Source: CAIWHR01 sp039931775 (lineage in GTDB: Bacteria; Pseudomonadota; Gammaproteobacteria; Burkholderiales; Casimicrobiaceae). From it: a DNA stretch of 64,000 bases. Made by a program: the position numbers and the translations under genes. The stretch is from the NCBI GenBank assembly GCA_039931775.1, contig JBDTRG010000098.1, positions 1 to 64,000 of the forward strand, in the 5' to 3' direction. Shown piece after piece: positions 34,248 to 42,693 of the stretch. The notes below the pieces were generated by a model. That model was not told the origin of the DNA, ran no database searches, and saw nothing but the letters and a program-made list of their open reading frames with translations. How positions within the stretch are numbered: position 1 is the stretch's first letter; each line of letters opens with the position of its first letter.

Positions 34248-35270
34248 TCAGGTCCGAAACCCCTTCGGATGGGTGGACTGCCACCGCCATGCGTCGGCGC
34301 ACATCGCATGGAGGCCGCGTCCCGCGGTCCAACCCAGCAGTATTCGGGCCCGCGTCGCGTCGGCATAGCAGGTGGCGGCGTCGCCCGGTCGGCGGGCAAC
34401 GATTTCATAAGGAATCGCCCGCCCGCATGCAGCTTCGAAGCTGCTGAGGACCTCCAGCACCGAGTGACCGCGTCCGGTGCCCAGGTTGACGGTGGTCTCG
34501 CGCGGCGCTCCCGTTTCCATGATCGTCGCGAGCGCCGCGACGTGCCCCTGCGCGAGATCGACGACGTGGATATAGTCGCGCACGCCCGTTCCGTCGGGCG
34601 TCGGATAGTCCCCGCCGTACACGTTGACGTGTGGCCGACGTCCGATCGCCACTTGCGCGACGAACGGCATCAGGTTGTTCGGCGTCCCCGTCGGATCCTC
34701 GCCGATGAGTCCGCTCTCGTGCGCGCCGACGGGGTTGAAATAGCGCAGCAGCATCGCCCGCCAGCCCGGATCGCCGGCGACGACGTCGCGGAGGACCTCC
34801 TCGACCATCAGTTTGGTCCGGCCGTAAGGGTTGATCGGTCCGAGCGGCGAGTCCTCGTGCAACGGCATCGTTTCGGCCGTTCCGTACACGGTGGCCGACG
34901 AGCTGAAGACGATGCGCGTGACGCCGTGCGCCTGCATGGCTTCGATCAGCGCAATCGTCCCGACGACGTTGTTGTCGTAGTAGCGCAGCGGATCGGCCAC
35001 GGATTCGCCGACGGCCTTGAGACCGGCGAAATGAATCACTGCGTCGATCGCGTGCCCGCGGAAGATCCTGTCGAGCGCGCTCCGATCGCGCACGTCCGCT
35101 TCGACGAACGCGGGCCGGCGTCCGGCGATGGCCTCGATGCGATCCAGCACCGCCGCGCTGCTGTTGGAAAGGTTGTCGACGATGACCGGTGCCCATCCGG
35201 CCGCCATTACCTCGACGCAGGCGTGCGAGCCAATGAAGCCGGTTCCGCCGGTGAGCAGGACGATGGGCAT
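34248..35270 (-). CDS. galE: UDP-glucose 4-epimerase
   Basis: A 340-residue enzyme interconverting UDP-glucose and UDP-galactose. NAD-binding motif LTGGTGFIGSHACVEVM at the N-terminus, SSSATVYG (catalytic serine/threonine region) and YGRTK (YxxxK) are present, followed by RYFNPVGAHESGLIGEDP, a GalE hallmark. Length fits the family. It follows the O-antigen-ligase-like gene on the same strand after about 120 bases and would feed galactose into the exopolysaccharide. Confidence 0.93.
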   Translation of the reverse strand: MPIVLLTGGTGFIGSHACVEVMAAGWAPVIVDNLSNSSAAVLDRIEAIAGRRPAFVEADVRDRSALDRIFRGHAIDAVIHFAGLKAVGESVADPLRYYDNNVVGTIALIEAMQAHGVTRIVFSSSATVYGTAETMPLHEDSPLGPINPYGRTKLMVEEVLRDVVAGDPGWRAMLLRYFNPVGAHESGLIGEDPTGTPNNLMPFVAQVAIGRRPHVNVYGGDYPTPDGTGVRDYIHVVDLAQGHVAALATIMETGAPRETTVNLGTGRGHSVLEVLSSFEAACGRAIPYEIVARRPGDAATCYADATRARILLGWTAGRGLHAMCADAWRWQSTHPKGFRT

Positions 35271-35393
35271 AGGCGGTATCGCGCGATGGAAATTCGTTGA
35301 ACTCGAGACCCGATTGTACCCAAAGGGGCGATCACGTCGGATTGACGTCGGTGTGTGTGGGTTCCCACCGCGATGCCACCCGCGCGGAAATTC

Positions 35394-37802
35394 CTAGACG
35401 GGAGGCGCAGTGCTTGCGTCTTGTGGATGTGCGCGCAACGCGAGGCTTGCGAACAGCAACAGATAGAAAAGAAACGCAACGCGGGGGACGTCCAGCAAGC
35501 TGTCGAATAGCCCGACGACCAGGAATCCGGCCAGCGCGGCGGCAAGATAGGGAGCCAACGGATGAGCGCTGGCACGGCCGAACACAAGGCGCCACGACGC
35601 GACGAAAATCAGCATTGTCAGCAGTACCAACCCAACCACGCCTTGATCGAAAAGAACGTTCAGCGCCATGTTCTTGATGTGCCACGGCAGGTGGTATCGG
35701 TCGCTGGTGAAGAACCAGTGCGCCATTCCGTTGCTGAAGTCGCCGTTCGCGACCAGCCTGCGCCCATCCGGCCCCACGAGCGCGAGGTTCCGTAGGTCGA
35801 CCCTCCTGCCGCTGGTTTCGAGTGCGACCGAGAAAAAGGCGAGGCGAGGCGCGTACCAAGGCCCACCATCGAGGCGAGCCCCGTCGAGCGGAACGGTGAA
35901 ATGCTCCCACCCGGATGGTGACGGCTTGACCTCCGCGTTGGAGATCGCGCAGTTTTCGCCGTAAAGGAGGTGTTTATCGCAAACCTCCAGATGTACCCGG
36001 AGATCCTGTGACGCGCGCGCGTCGAAGGATGCAACGTATGCACCAGGTGTCGCCGACACGCGCTGCGACACTCGAAACGCGTCTCCGAAACTGATCGGGT
36101 AAGTCGGTCCTGAAAGCGCGAGAAACGGTTTTCCGTCCTCGTCACCGAGCCGGTAGCTTCCCGGATGAATGCTGTCCCTCGCACCATAAAAATAGCTGGC
36201 GGCAAAGCGGCCGAGCCCCTTGCCAAGCGTCCAGTCGGCGGGGCCTTGCAGATAGCCGAGACCATCGGACCAGTGCCGAATCCGGTCGGCAAGATCGTTG
36301 TCGACCGTTGCGAAGCGCTCACCCATGTACGCGCCGCCCGAAAACGTCGCCACAATGGCGGCAAGCAACATTGCGGAACCGATGATCGCGCCACGCGCCT
36401 GCACCCTGCTCCCACCGCGCGCCTTCGAACGCAGCGCACTGACCACCAGAAACGCCATCAGCACCGAATCGGCCACCAGGGCGTCCGCCAGCGCCGATGC
36501 GCCCCCCCAATACCGGGCAACATGGGCCGCCGCAACTAGGATCCAGAGGTAGGCTGCCACCGCGGCCGGCGCGCGCACGTGGGCTTCCGTTTGCGAGTGC
36601 CGCCAAACGAGTCCGCAACAAAATGCGAACGCCGCCCCGTAGACAATATAAGCCCCCTTGGGCAGCACGCCGGAAACGACAATCCCCGCCGCGCCCAGCA
36701 CCACACCCCCGGCGATACCGTAGGCCCACTGCCGAAGTCCGGCATTCCTTGCCACTTCGGAAAGCGGGACGGACACCGCGAAGGCACCAAGGATCGCGGC
36801 GAGCGTCCGATACCCACCAGCACGAAATGTCAGGTGAAAAACCGCCAGCGCGATGACCGCCAGCGCGGCAATCCCGGCCATGCGCAACAATCCGATAGGT
36901 CGCAGCGTCTTGTCCTGCGCCCTGACGAGCACCATGAGGGCCCCGAACGCAATCGGCACCGCCAGGTAGACGCCACGCGAGAACGTCGTGAGGCACGCGT
37001 AGCAAAGCGTGCCCACCACGATTGCGCCGATCGCCGCTTGTCGCGGCGTGGACGCGCGCAGCAGCACTCGGACGGCAAACGGCGCAGTCAACGCAAAAAA
37101 GCCGTCCAGCGCTGCCCCGCCGACATGCGTTTCCCAGAACAGGGCCGTGCTACGGTAGTCGGTCGAGAAGTTGAGGATTCCGGTGAACGCCGCCCTCTCC
37201 CAGATGACCGCGGCCGCCGCGGCCGTTGCGCCGATTGCGAGTCCGGTCGACAGGAGCGCCGACGCCCGGTCGCCGGAGCATCGCAGGTCCGCCAGCAACA
37301 GGGGTGTCATGAGCAATGCAAGCGCGAAACCCTTGAGAACGCGCAAGCTGTTGAGCGGATCGTAATACCCTTGGAACCATCCCCACTGGAATCCGCCGGC
37401 GTCAGCGATACCGCGGTAGAGCGCCACCGCGGCCGATGCGGCGAACAGAACCACCAGGGCCAGCGAGACGACCGAAAGACCGGTCCGGGGATCGCCGCGG
37501 TCCGTTTGCTTACGAACCGCGCCAAATCGAATCCTGTCGAGCCCCAATCGGGCATAGCCTCCCGCGGCAGCACCCAGCACAAGAATGTCGAACTCCTCGA
37601 AAATCAACCAGCCCGTCCACGTCGCGAAGCCGATGATCGGCAGCAGCGCCGGCACGACGGCAAGCCAAAGTCCGGAACGCAAGTAGACGGTTACGGACCA
37701 GGCGACAAACGCGCCGAGCAAGGCCGGCGCGGCGATTGGGTAATGCCAGCACAAAGTTGCGCCGAGCGCAGCGCAGACGACCGATGCTGCGAGGGGCATC
37801 AT
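35394..37802 (-). CDS. Very large O-antigen ligase/polymerase-like protein with embedded soluble domain
   Basis: An 802-residue membrane protein of the O-antigen ligase (Wzy_C) superfamily. About a dozen hydrophobic segments occupy residues 1-510. The Wzy_C region begins with GLGRFAASYFYG, but between this and LPWHIKNMALNVLFDQGVVGL an extra stretch of about 160 residues (roughly 545-705) is inserted. It is rich in beta-type sequence and ends ANGDFSNGMAHWFF, resembling carbohydrate-binding modules of the CBM4/9 type. Three hydrophobic segments follow. Usual members have 400-450 residues. The first of two adjacent ATGs was used; the frame upstream is low-quality. It is followed by galE and preceded by a glycosyltransferase. 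Role: polymerisation or ligation of the glycan. Confidence 0.8.
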   Translation of the reverse strand: MMPLAASVVCAALGATLCWHYPIAAPALLGAFVAWSVTVYLRSGLWLAVVPALLPIIGFATWTGWLIFEEFDILVLGAAAGGYARLGLDRIRFGAVRKQTDRGDPRTGLSVVSLALVVLFAASAAVALYRGIADAGGFQWGWFQGYYDPLNSLRVLKGFALALLMTPLLLADLRCSGDRASALLSTGLAIGATAAAAAVIWERAAFTGILNFSTDYRSTALFWETHVGGAALDGFFALTAPFAVRVLLRASTPRQAAIGAIVVGTLCYACLTTFSRGVYLAVPIAFGALMVLVRAQDKTLRPIGLLRMAGIAALAVIALAVFHLTFRAGGYRTLAAILGAFAVSVPLSEVARNAGLRQWAYGIAGGVVLGAAGIVVSGVLPKGAYIVYGAAFAFCCGLVWRHSQTEAHVRAPAAVAAYLWILVAAAHVARYWGGASALADALVADSVLMAFLVVSALRSKARGGSRVQARGAIIGSAMLLAAIVATFSGGAYMGERFATVDNDLADRIRHWSDGLGYLQGPADWTLGKGLGRFAASYFYGARDSIHPGSYRLGDEDGKPFLALSGPTYPISFGDAFRVSQRVSATPGAYVASFDARASQDLRVHLEVCDKHLLYGENCAISNAEVKPSPSGWEHFTVPLDGARLDGGPWYAPRLAFFSVALETSGRRVDLRNLALVGPDGRRLVANGDFSNGMAHWFFTSDRYHLPWHIKNMALNVLFDQGVVGLVLLTMLIFVASWRLVFGRASAHPLAPYLAAALAGFLVVGLFDSLLDVPRVAFLFYLLLFASLALRAHPQDASTAPPV

Positions 37803-37888
37803 CGACGGCTGCAACACAGAAGTGGTGCCGCGGGAACGCTCCCATTGGCATGCCTGGCCATGTCCGTGGGCTCCGTGATGTCCTCGAA

Positions 37889-39136
37889 CTATTGCGCCGG
37901 AGCGACTCGGTCCAGAAAGCTGGCCAACGATTGCGCGCGGCCACGGCGAGAAGCATCGGCCACGTACTGCGGATCCGGGACTGGCGCCCGCCCCGAACGT
38001 ATCAATCCGATGAACCGATCGAGCGTCTCGGCGATTTCGTCCACCGAGTCGAGGCGCGCGACCATGTCGATTCCGGCGTCGCGCATTACGCCCGCGGTAT
38101 CGCCGATTGGATCCGTCAACGCAAGAATCGGCCGTCCCGCGCGGAGGTATTCGTAGACCTTTGCCGGTATCTGGTCGTTGCAATCCGCCGCCTGAAGGAC
38201 CAGCAGTGCTTCAGCAGCATGCATCTCCTCCAGCGCAGCGCCGTAGGAAATCGGCGGCATCACCTCGATAAAGGCGTCGACGGAGTTTCGGTGCGCGAGC
38301 TCGCGCAGGAACTCGTCGTGGCCGGCAGCTCGGAACCGGATTAGGAACTCTCCCGGCTTGAGTCGTCGTTGCGCGACCAAACGCGCTATCGCCGCAAAGA
38401 GTTGCGTCGGATCGCGCTCCGACGGATACACGACGCCACTGTGCAGCAGCGTGATGGCATTCCGGTTCAATGGCGCCGCGGTCGTCGGGTCAAATACGAT
38501 CCCCGCGAAGCTCGCCTCGTCGAATCCGTTTTCCAGCACGACGATTCGATCGGCGGCGGCCGGATAACGCCGCCGGTACTCGCGCGCCGCCCCCGGGGTC
38601 GTGAATATGCTGAGATGCGACTTCTGAATGGTCGCCTCCTCGATTTGCTGGAATTTCATCAACGTCGTGGGATGCGGGGGGTACCCGGGCTGTACCATGG
38701 GGTCACGAAAGTCGGCGATCCAGGGTAGCCCGGAGCGCGACGACAATTCGATTCCGATCGCGTGGGCTGTCGCAATCGGATACGTCGACCAGATCGCTTG
38801 CGGCTGATATTTGCGTATCAGCGCGAGGCCCGCGGGTACGGCGCCAAATTTCCACGTCACCCAGCGATCCGGCCGCGCGAGAAATCCGGGATATCGCCCT
38901 CGCACCGCCAGGTGCCGCCCGGTGTCGAGCGCAAAGGCTCGCTTCACGACCGTGCGTCCTGGAATATCACTCAGCAGGTCGTCGCTGATCCGTTCGTAGG
39001 CGCGCGGATGTGCCGTCAGCACGATCGGTTCCCAGCCGAATTCCGGCAGCTGCTGCACAAAGCGAAGCGTGCGCTGGATCCCGCTGCTGCCAGTTTGGGG
39101 CGGGAAGTGGTACGCAATCATCAAGACTTTTTTCAT
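37889..39136 (-). CDS. GT-B fold glycosyltransferase
   Basis: A 415-residue family-4-like glycosyltransferase. The N-terminal domain begins KKVLMIAYHFPPQTGSSGIQ, followed by AIWSTYPIATAH and WIADFRDPM. The C-terminal sugar-nucleotide domain has LLHSGVVYP, the acidic-dipeptide-like LLVLQAADCNDQIPAKVYEYLRAG and PILALTD. The ATG overlaps the hydrolase stop (ATGA). It is clearly paralogous to the protein at 51343-52605: the two share most residues over the first 200 positions. Sugar and acceptor unknown. Confidence 0.88.
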   Translation of the reverse strand: MKKVLMIAYHFPPQTGSSGIQRTLRFVQQLPEFGWEPIVLTAHPRAYERISDDLLSDIPGRTVVKRAFALDTGRHLAVRGRYPGFLARPDRWVTWKFGAVPAGLALIRKYQPQAIWSTYPIATAHAIGIELSSRSGLPWIADFRDPMVQPGYPPHPTTLMKFQQIEEATIQKSHLSIFTTPGAAREYRRRYPAAADRIVVLENGFDEASFAGIVFDPTTAAPLNRNAITLLHSGVVYPSERDPTQLFAAIARLVAQRRLKPGEFLIRFRAAGHDEFLRELAHRNSVDAFIEVMPPISYGAALEEMHAAEALLVLQAADCNDQIPAKVYEYLRAGRPILALTDPIGDTAGVMRDAGIDMVARLDSVDEIAETLDRFIGLIRSGRAPVPDPQYVADASRRGRAQSLASFLDRVAPAQ

Positions 39137-40002
39137 CGCCGTGCCGCCATGTCTGTCGCGACGAGCAAGCCCAGCGTCGCGACTTCGACCTCCCGCGACC
39201 AGGGAGCCGACGAGAACGTGTGATCGGCGTCGGGAATGTCGTGACGCCGAATATTGGGTCGCTGCAGCGCGGCGCGCCACATCGCGTCGCCCTGCGTGTA
39301 CTCCAGAAATTCACTGGCCGTGAGATCGCGGCCGGAGAGTACCAGCAGCACCTGGCCGGGAAATGATTCCAGTCCAAGTGCCATCCGCCGTTGAAATGCC
39401 ACCGTCACGCCATCGCCCCTTCGCCCGCTTCGCGTTGCCACGCGGGCGGCGGCCGCGACCACGTCGCGCAGCGATCTCCCAATATCGACTCCGCCGCCGA
39501 AGAGCTTTCCCCAGAAAGCCTTATCCAGCAGGCGCTTGCCATAGTAGTGCTTGATATGCGTCTTCGCGAACGACGCCTCGGAACGAACCCAAGGATTGAG
39601 CAGGACCAGGCCTGCGACGCGGGCATCCCTGCGGGCGTGGCAGTACATGAGCGCGGCGGATGCGGCGTCACAGAGGCCCCACAGCACGACGCGATCGATG
39701 CCAGGGCACTCGGCGAGCAGTCGTTCGATCGCGGCCGCGATGTCGGCATCGCTTTCCTCGAAAGTCAGCGCGTCGCCCTCAGAATCGCCCATGCCGCGGC
39801 TGTCGAAGCGCATCGCGGGAAAACCGGCGGCCGCCAATGCGCGTCCGAGGAGCACGAACTGCCGGTGACTGCCGGCGCGGTACTGCGGCCCTCCGACGAT
39901 GACAAGTACGCCGACCGGGGCCGGATTTTCGGGTTCCGCCAGCACACCGACCCGCTCCAAGCTGTCGCAAGCGAACGTCAGCGCGCGTTCGGTGAATTTC
40001 AT
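39133..40002 (-). CDS. Exosortase A system-associated hydrolase 1
   Basis: A 289-residue alpha/beta hydrolase resembling TIGR03100. N-terminus MKFTERALTF, oxyanion region GGPQYRAGSHRQFVLLGRAL, motif RFDSRGMGDSEG, nucleophile elbow LWGLCDAASAAL with cysteine in place of serine, and catalytic histidine in IPDADHTFSSAPW. An ATG three codons upstream is an alternative start. It overlaps hydrolase 2 upstream by four bases and the glycosyltransferase downstream by four bases, so the set is co-translated. It may act as a thioesterase on an acyl-ACP or acyl-CoA made by the neighbouring ligase and carrier (inference). Confidence 0.88.
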   Translation of the reverse strand: MKFTERALTFACDSLERVGVLAEPENPAPVGVLVIVGGPQYRAGSHRQFVLLGRALAAAGFPAMRFDSRGMGDSEGDALTFEESDADIAAAIERLLAECPGIDRVVLWGLCDAASAALMYCHARRDARVAGLVLLNPWVRSEASFAKTHIKHYYGKRLLDKAFWGKLFGGGVDIGRSLRDVVAAAARVATRSGRRGDGVTVAFQRRMALGLESFPGQVLLVLSGRDLTASEFLEYTQGDAMWRAALQRPNIRRHDIPDADHTFSSAPWSREVEVATLGLLVATDMAARR

Positions 40003-40823
40003 GGATGCCATTGCCGGACAGCCGCGCAGGTGGTGTCGATCAGCGCGACGCATTCGGCAATCTCCTGCGTCTGCCAGAAAGGCAGGCCGACCACCGCGTG
40101 CTCGGCCATTTCGTGGCCCGCGGCAGCCCAGGCCTGCATGCGCAATCGCCCGCCTGGCGAGAGATCGGCCGGAGCGCTGCCGGCGACTTCGATCCACGCG
40201 ACGCGCGTCGTGCTCGTGAGCGGCGCGAGCTCCGCGCCAGCAAGGCCCTGCGCCAGGGCCGGCGCCAGCGCGTAGCCTGCAACCTCGACCGTCCTGCCCG
40301 CGTCGAGTTCCGCGCGCAATTCCTTCGTGCCGATGCGCTGTTGCGCGTCCGCGCCGAACTGTTGAGCGACCTTGAGGCGCAGAAACTGCTGCAAATGCTG
40401 CGTACCGGAGACCGCCGGCTGCCACATCAACAGGCTCGGCACGGGATGAATTCGCTGCGCCGCTTCCCTGGCGATCAGGCATCCGGCGCGCAGACCCCAA
40501 AGCGCCGGGTCGATACCCGTTCGCGTGCGAAGCCAGCCGGCAGCCGCGACGACATCGTCCACCCAGGCCTGCCACGACGCGTCACCGAAATCGCCGGCGC
40601 TGTCCCCGCAGCCATGGAGGTCGATCTGCAGTACGGCGAATCCCGCCGCCGAAAGCGCGTGCGACTGCAACGCAGCCATGCGGCGCGACTTGTTCATCTC
40701 TTCGGCGAACGGGTGCACGTACACGATGGCGCCGCGACGGGCGTCCGCACCCACGGCCGGATGGAAGAGGCAAAACCGCCCTCCGCCGGCGAGCGGCAGG
40801 AAAAATGCTTCGGTCCCCGGCAC
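39999..40823 (-). CDS. Exosortase A system-associated hydrolase 2
   Basis: A 274-residue alpha/beta-hydrolase-fold protein resembling TIGR03101, starting (GTG) with PGTEAFFLPLAGGGRFCLFHP as family members do. It shows YVHPFAEEMNKSRRM and LQIDLHGCGDSAGDFGDASW. The nucleophile elbow reads LWGLRAGCLIA with arginine at the nucleophile position, so it may not be a classical hydrolase. A TTG overlapping the ACP stop is an alternative start. It stands between the acyl carrier protein and hydrolase 1 and probably works with them on an acyl intermediate. Confidence 0.85.
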   Translation of the reverse strand: MPGTEAFFLPLAGGGRFCLFHPAVGADARRGAIVYVHPFAEEMNKSRRMAALQSHALSAAGFAVLQIDLHGCGDSAGDFGDASWQAWVDDVVAAAGWLRTRTGIDPALWGLRAGCLIAREAAQRIHPVPSLLMWQPAVSGTQHLQQFLRLKVAQQFGADAQQRIGTKELRAELDAGRTVEVAGYALAPALAQGLAGAELAPLTSTTRVAWIEVAGSAPADLSPGGRLRMQAWAAAGHEMAEHAVVGLPFWQTQEIAECVALIDTTCAAVRQWHP

Positions 40824-40836
40824 AGCGGAAGGGAAA

Positions 40837-41112
40837 TCAGCCAACGAGCTTCGAGTTGACGAAATCGACCAACGACCCGACCGTCGCGAATATCGACCCA
40901 TCGATCTCGTCATCGTCGACGGAGAATCCGAAGCGCTCCTCTAGCGTCGTGATCACGGTGACCACGGCCATCGAATCGAGTTCGGGAACCGCCCCCAGCA
41001 GCGGGGATGCGGCACCCAGGCGCGCGCCGGCACCCTGCAGACTCAGGGTCTCTCGCAGAATTTTCACCACTTCAGCGCCCGTATCCAATTCGCGTCCCCA
41101 TTTGTCGACCAC
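40837..41112 (-). CDS. Acyl carrier protein, exosortase-locus type
   Basis: A 91-residue acyl carrier protein. The phosphopantetheine attachment serine is in PELDSMAVVTV (about 50), followed by the acidic helix VDDDEIDGSIFATV. The GTG start gives the usual length; no ATG is in frame nearby. Such carriers occur beside exosortase-associated acyl-CoA ligase, decarboxylase and hydrolases and are thought to hold an acyl group for modification of the polysaccharide or sorted proteins. It begins a leftward run with the two hydrolases. Confidence 0.85.
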   Translation of the reverse strand: MVDKWGRELDTGAEVVKILRETLSLQGAGARLGAASPLLGAVPELDSMAVVTVITTLEERFGFSVDDDEIDGSIFATVGSLVDFVNSKLVG

Positions 41113-41202
41113 AGGTTTGCAGGCATTTCGGGCGGCCCGGCGCGGGTTGCGATATCCGGTACCATCGCGAGGCTGCCCTTCCGGCCGCAAGTATATCGAC
41201 CC

Positions 41203-41217
41203 TGGCTCGGGTCTTGC
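41203..41217 (+). promoter_or_regulatory. Sigma-54-type promoter of the DegT aminotransferase gene
   Basis: TGGCTCGGGTCTTGC agrees with TGGCACG-N4-TTGC at all but one position, with GG-N10-GC spacing. Start near 41229, about 55 bases before the ATG. Confidence 0.6.
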
Positions 41218-41283
41218 ACCGCGACGCGTGGCCGCGCGCTCCGGACACGGGCCGGGAACGCAATTTGCTTCGTCCGTTACCTC

Positions 41284-42522
41284 ATGCGAACCTCGATGTC
41301 CGCTCTGCCTCTGGATGGTTCGATAAACGAAAGCGTCGCCTCGCGCCTTGGACTCCCGCGACTGCCCGTTTTCGGGTGGTCCACCTTCGCGGCCGCGAAG
41401 GAGGCGAATCTCCCGTGCATTCTGGACCAGCCGAACAAGGTGTACACGAGCAGCGGCCGCGCCGCAATCGCCGTGGCGCTCCGCGATCTCGGGGTCGGCC
41501 GTGGCGATTCGGTGCTGGTCCCGACCTACCACTGCCCGACGATGATTGCCCCGATCGTTTCCGTCGGCGCGCGTCCGCTGTTCTTTCCCCTCGATGCGGC
41601 CGGAACGCCGCGAATCGACGTGCTCGCGACCCTCGACTTGTCGAATGTGCGCGCGATGATCGCGGCGCACTATTTCGGCATTCCGCAGCCGATGGCCCGC
41701 ATTCGCAAATTCTGCGACGACAGAAACGTCGCGCTGATCGAGGACTGCGCGCACGCGATGTTCGGCCAGGCGGAAGGACGGCCGATCGGAACCTGGGGCG
41801 ATTACGCAATCGCGAGCCTCACAAAATTCCTGCCGACCACCGACGGCGGGTGTCTGATCTTCGCGCGACGGCCCGCAAATCCGCCGCAGTTGCGGCAGCG
41901 ATCGATGACCGACGAGCTGCGAATCGCCGCTAATTCCCTCGAGATCGGAGCACGGCACGGCGGACTCCGCGGAGTCAATCGGCCGCTGGCCTCGGCGTTC
42001 GCGTTTGCTGCTCGCCTCCGGGGTGGAAACCCCCTGCCGGCCGCGCCTGTTGAATACGCGACGGATCGGCCGCGCGCCGCGGCGCAGCTTCTCGCCGAGT
42101 TCGCACCGGAAGGGCCGGTCTGGCAAAGCGCGTCGGCGTGGTCCCGATGGATCGCCGGCGCCGCCCATCGGCAGCGGATCGTCGCGACCCGCCGGCGCAA
42201 CTACCTGCATCTCGCCGCGCTCCTGGCCAACCTTCCGGGGACCCGCGTGTTGCGGCCGGACCTTCCGGAGTTCGCGGCGCCGTACGTCTTTCCCCTGTGG
42301 GTGGACGCACCGGCGCGCATTTATCAGCGGGTGCGCAATGCCGGCATTCCCGTGTTCCGATGGGATGACGTCTGGCAGGGTGTTCCGATGATCGCCGGAG
42401 ACTGTGGGTCGGACTGGTCGGTCCATCTTTTCCAGCTTGGATGTCACCAGGATCTTCGTCTGGACGACCTTGCGCGCATGGCCGATACTCTGCGCGACAT
42501 CCTTGCCGCAGCGGAAACATGA
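41284..42522 (+). CDS. DegT/DnrJ/EryC1/StrS-type aminotransferase
   Basis: A 412-residue PLP-dependent aminotransferase-fold protein. Substrate-side motif VYTSSGRAAIAVALR, cofactor strand LVPTYHCPTM, the aspartate-containing ALIEDCAHAMFG (pyridine nitrogen partner) and the PLP lysine in ASLTKFLPTTDGG (about 182). Members transfer an amino group to keto-sugars of nucleotide-activated sugars. The C-terminal half is less conserved than usual. A second ATG lies four codons in. It is divergent from the ACP gene and probably forms one unit with the FemAB-like gene downstream. Confidence 0.82.
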   Translation: MRTSMSALPLDGSINESVASRLGLPRLPVFGWSTFAAAKEANLPCILDQPNKVYTSSGRAAIAVALRDLGVGRGDSVLVPTYHCPTMIAPIVSVGARPLFFPLDAAGTPRIDVLATLDLSNVRAMIAAHYFGIPQPMARIRKFCDDRNVALIEDCAHAMFGQAEGRPIGTWGDYAIASLTKFLPTTDGGCLIFARRPANPPQLRQRSMTDELRIAANSLEIGARHGGLRGVNRPLASAFAFAARLRGGNPLPAAPVEYATDRPRAAAQLLAEFAPEGPVWQSASAWSRWIAGAAHRQRIVATRRRNYLHLAALLANLPGTRVLRPDLPEFAAPYVFPLWVDAPARIYQRVRNAGIPVFRWDDVWQGVPMIAGDCGSDWSVHLFQLGCHQDLRLDDLARMADTLRDILAAAET

Positions 42523-42693
42523 ACATCGAGCGCGTTGTCGTAGCGTCACGAACCCGGGTTCCCAAGGGAGGCAACAATTCCCGACGGACAGGCGTTGGCT
42601 TTTCGATCGCTTCGGCGCCCGGCGCCATCGACCCGCGTGCATACATCCGGTCCAGGGATGGCGAATACACAGCGCGATGCATGGGGCGCCGCC

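Noticed and set aside
35394..38183. Longer 929-codon version of the O-antigen-ligase-like gene.
   Set aside because: The extra 127 codons overlap the glycosyltransferase gene in another frame and are Arg/Gly-rich without membrane segments; the paired ATGs near 37800 start a normal hydrophobic N-terminus.
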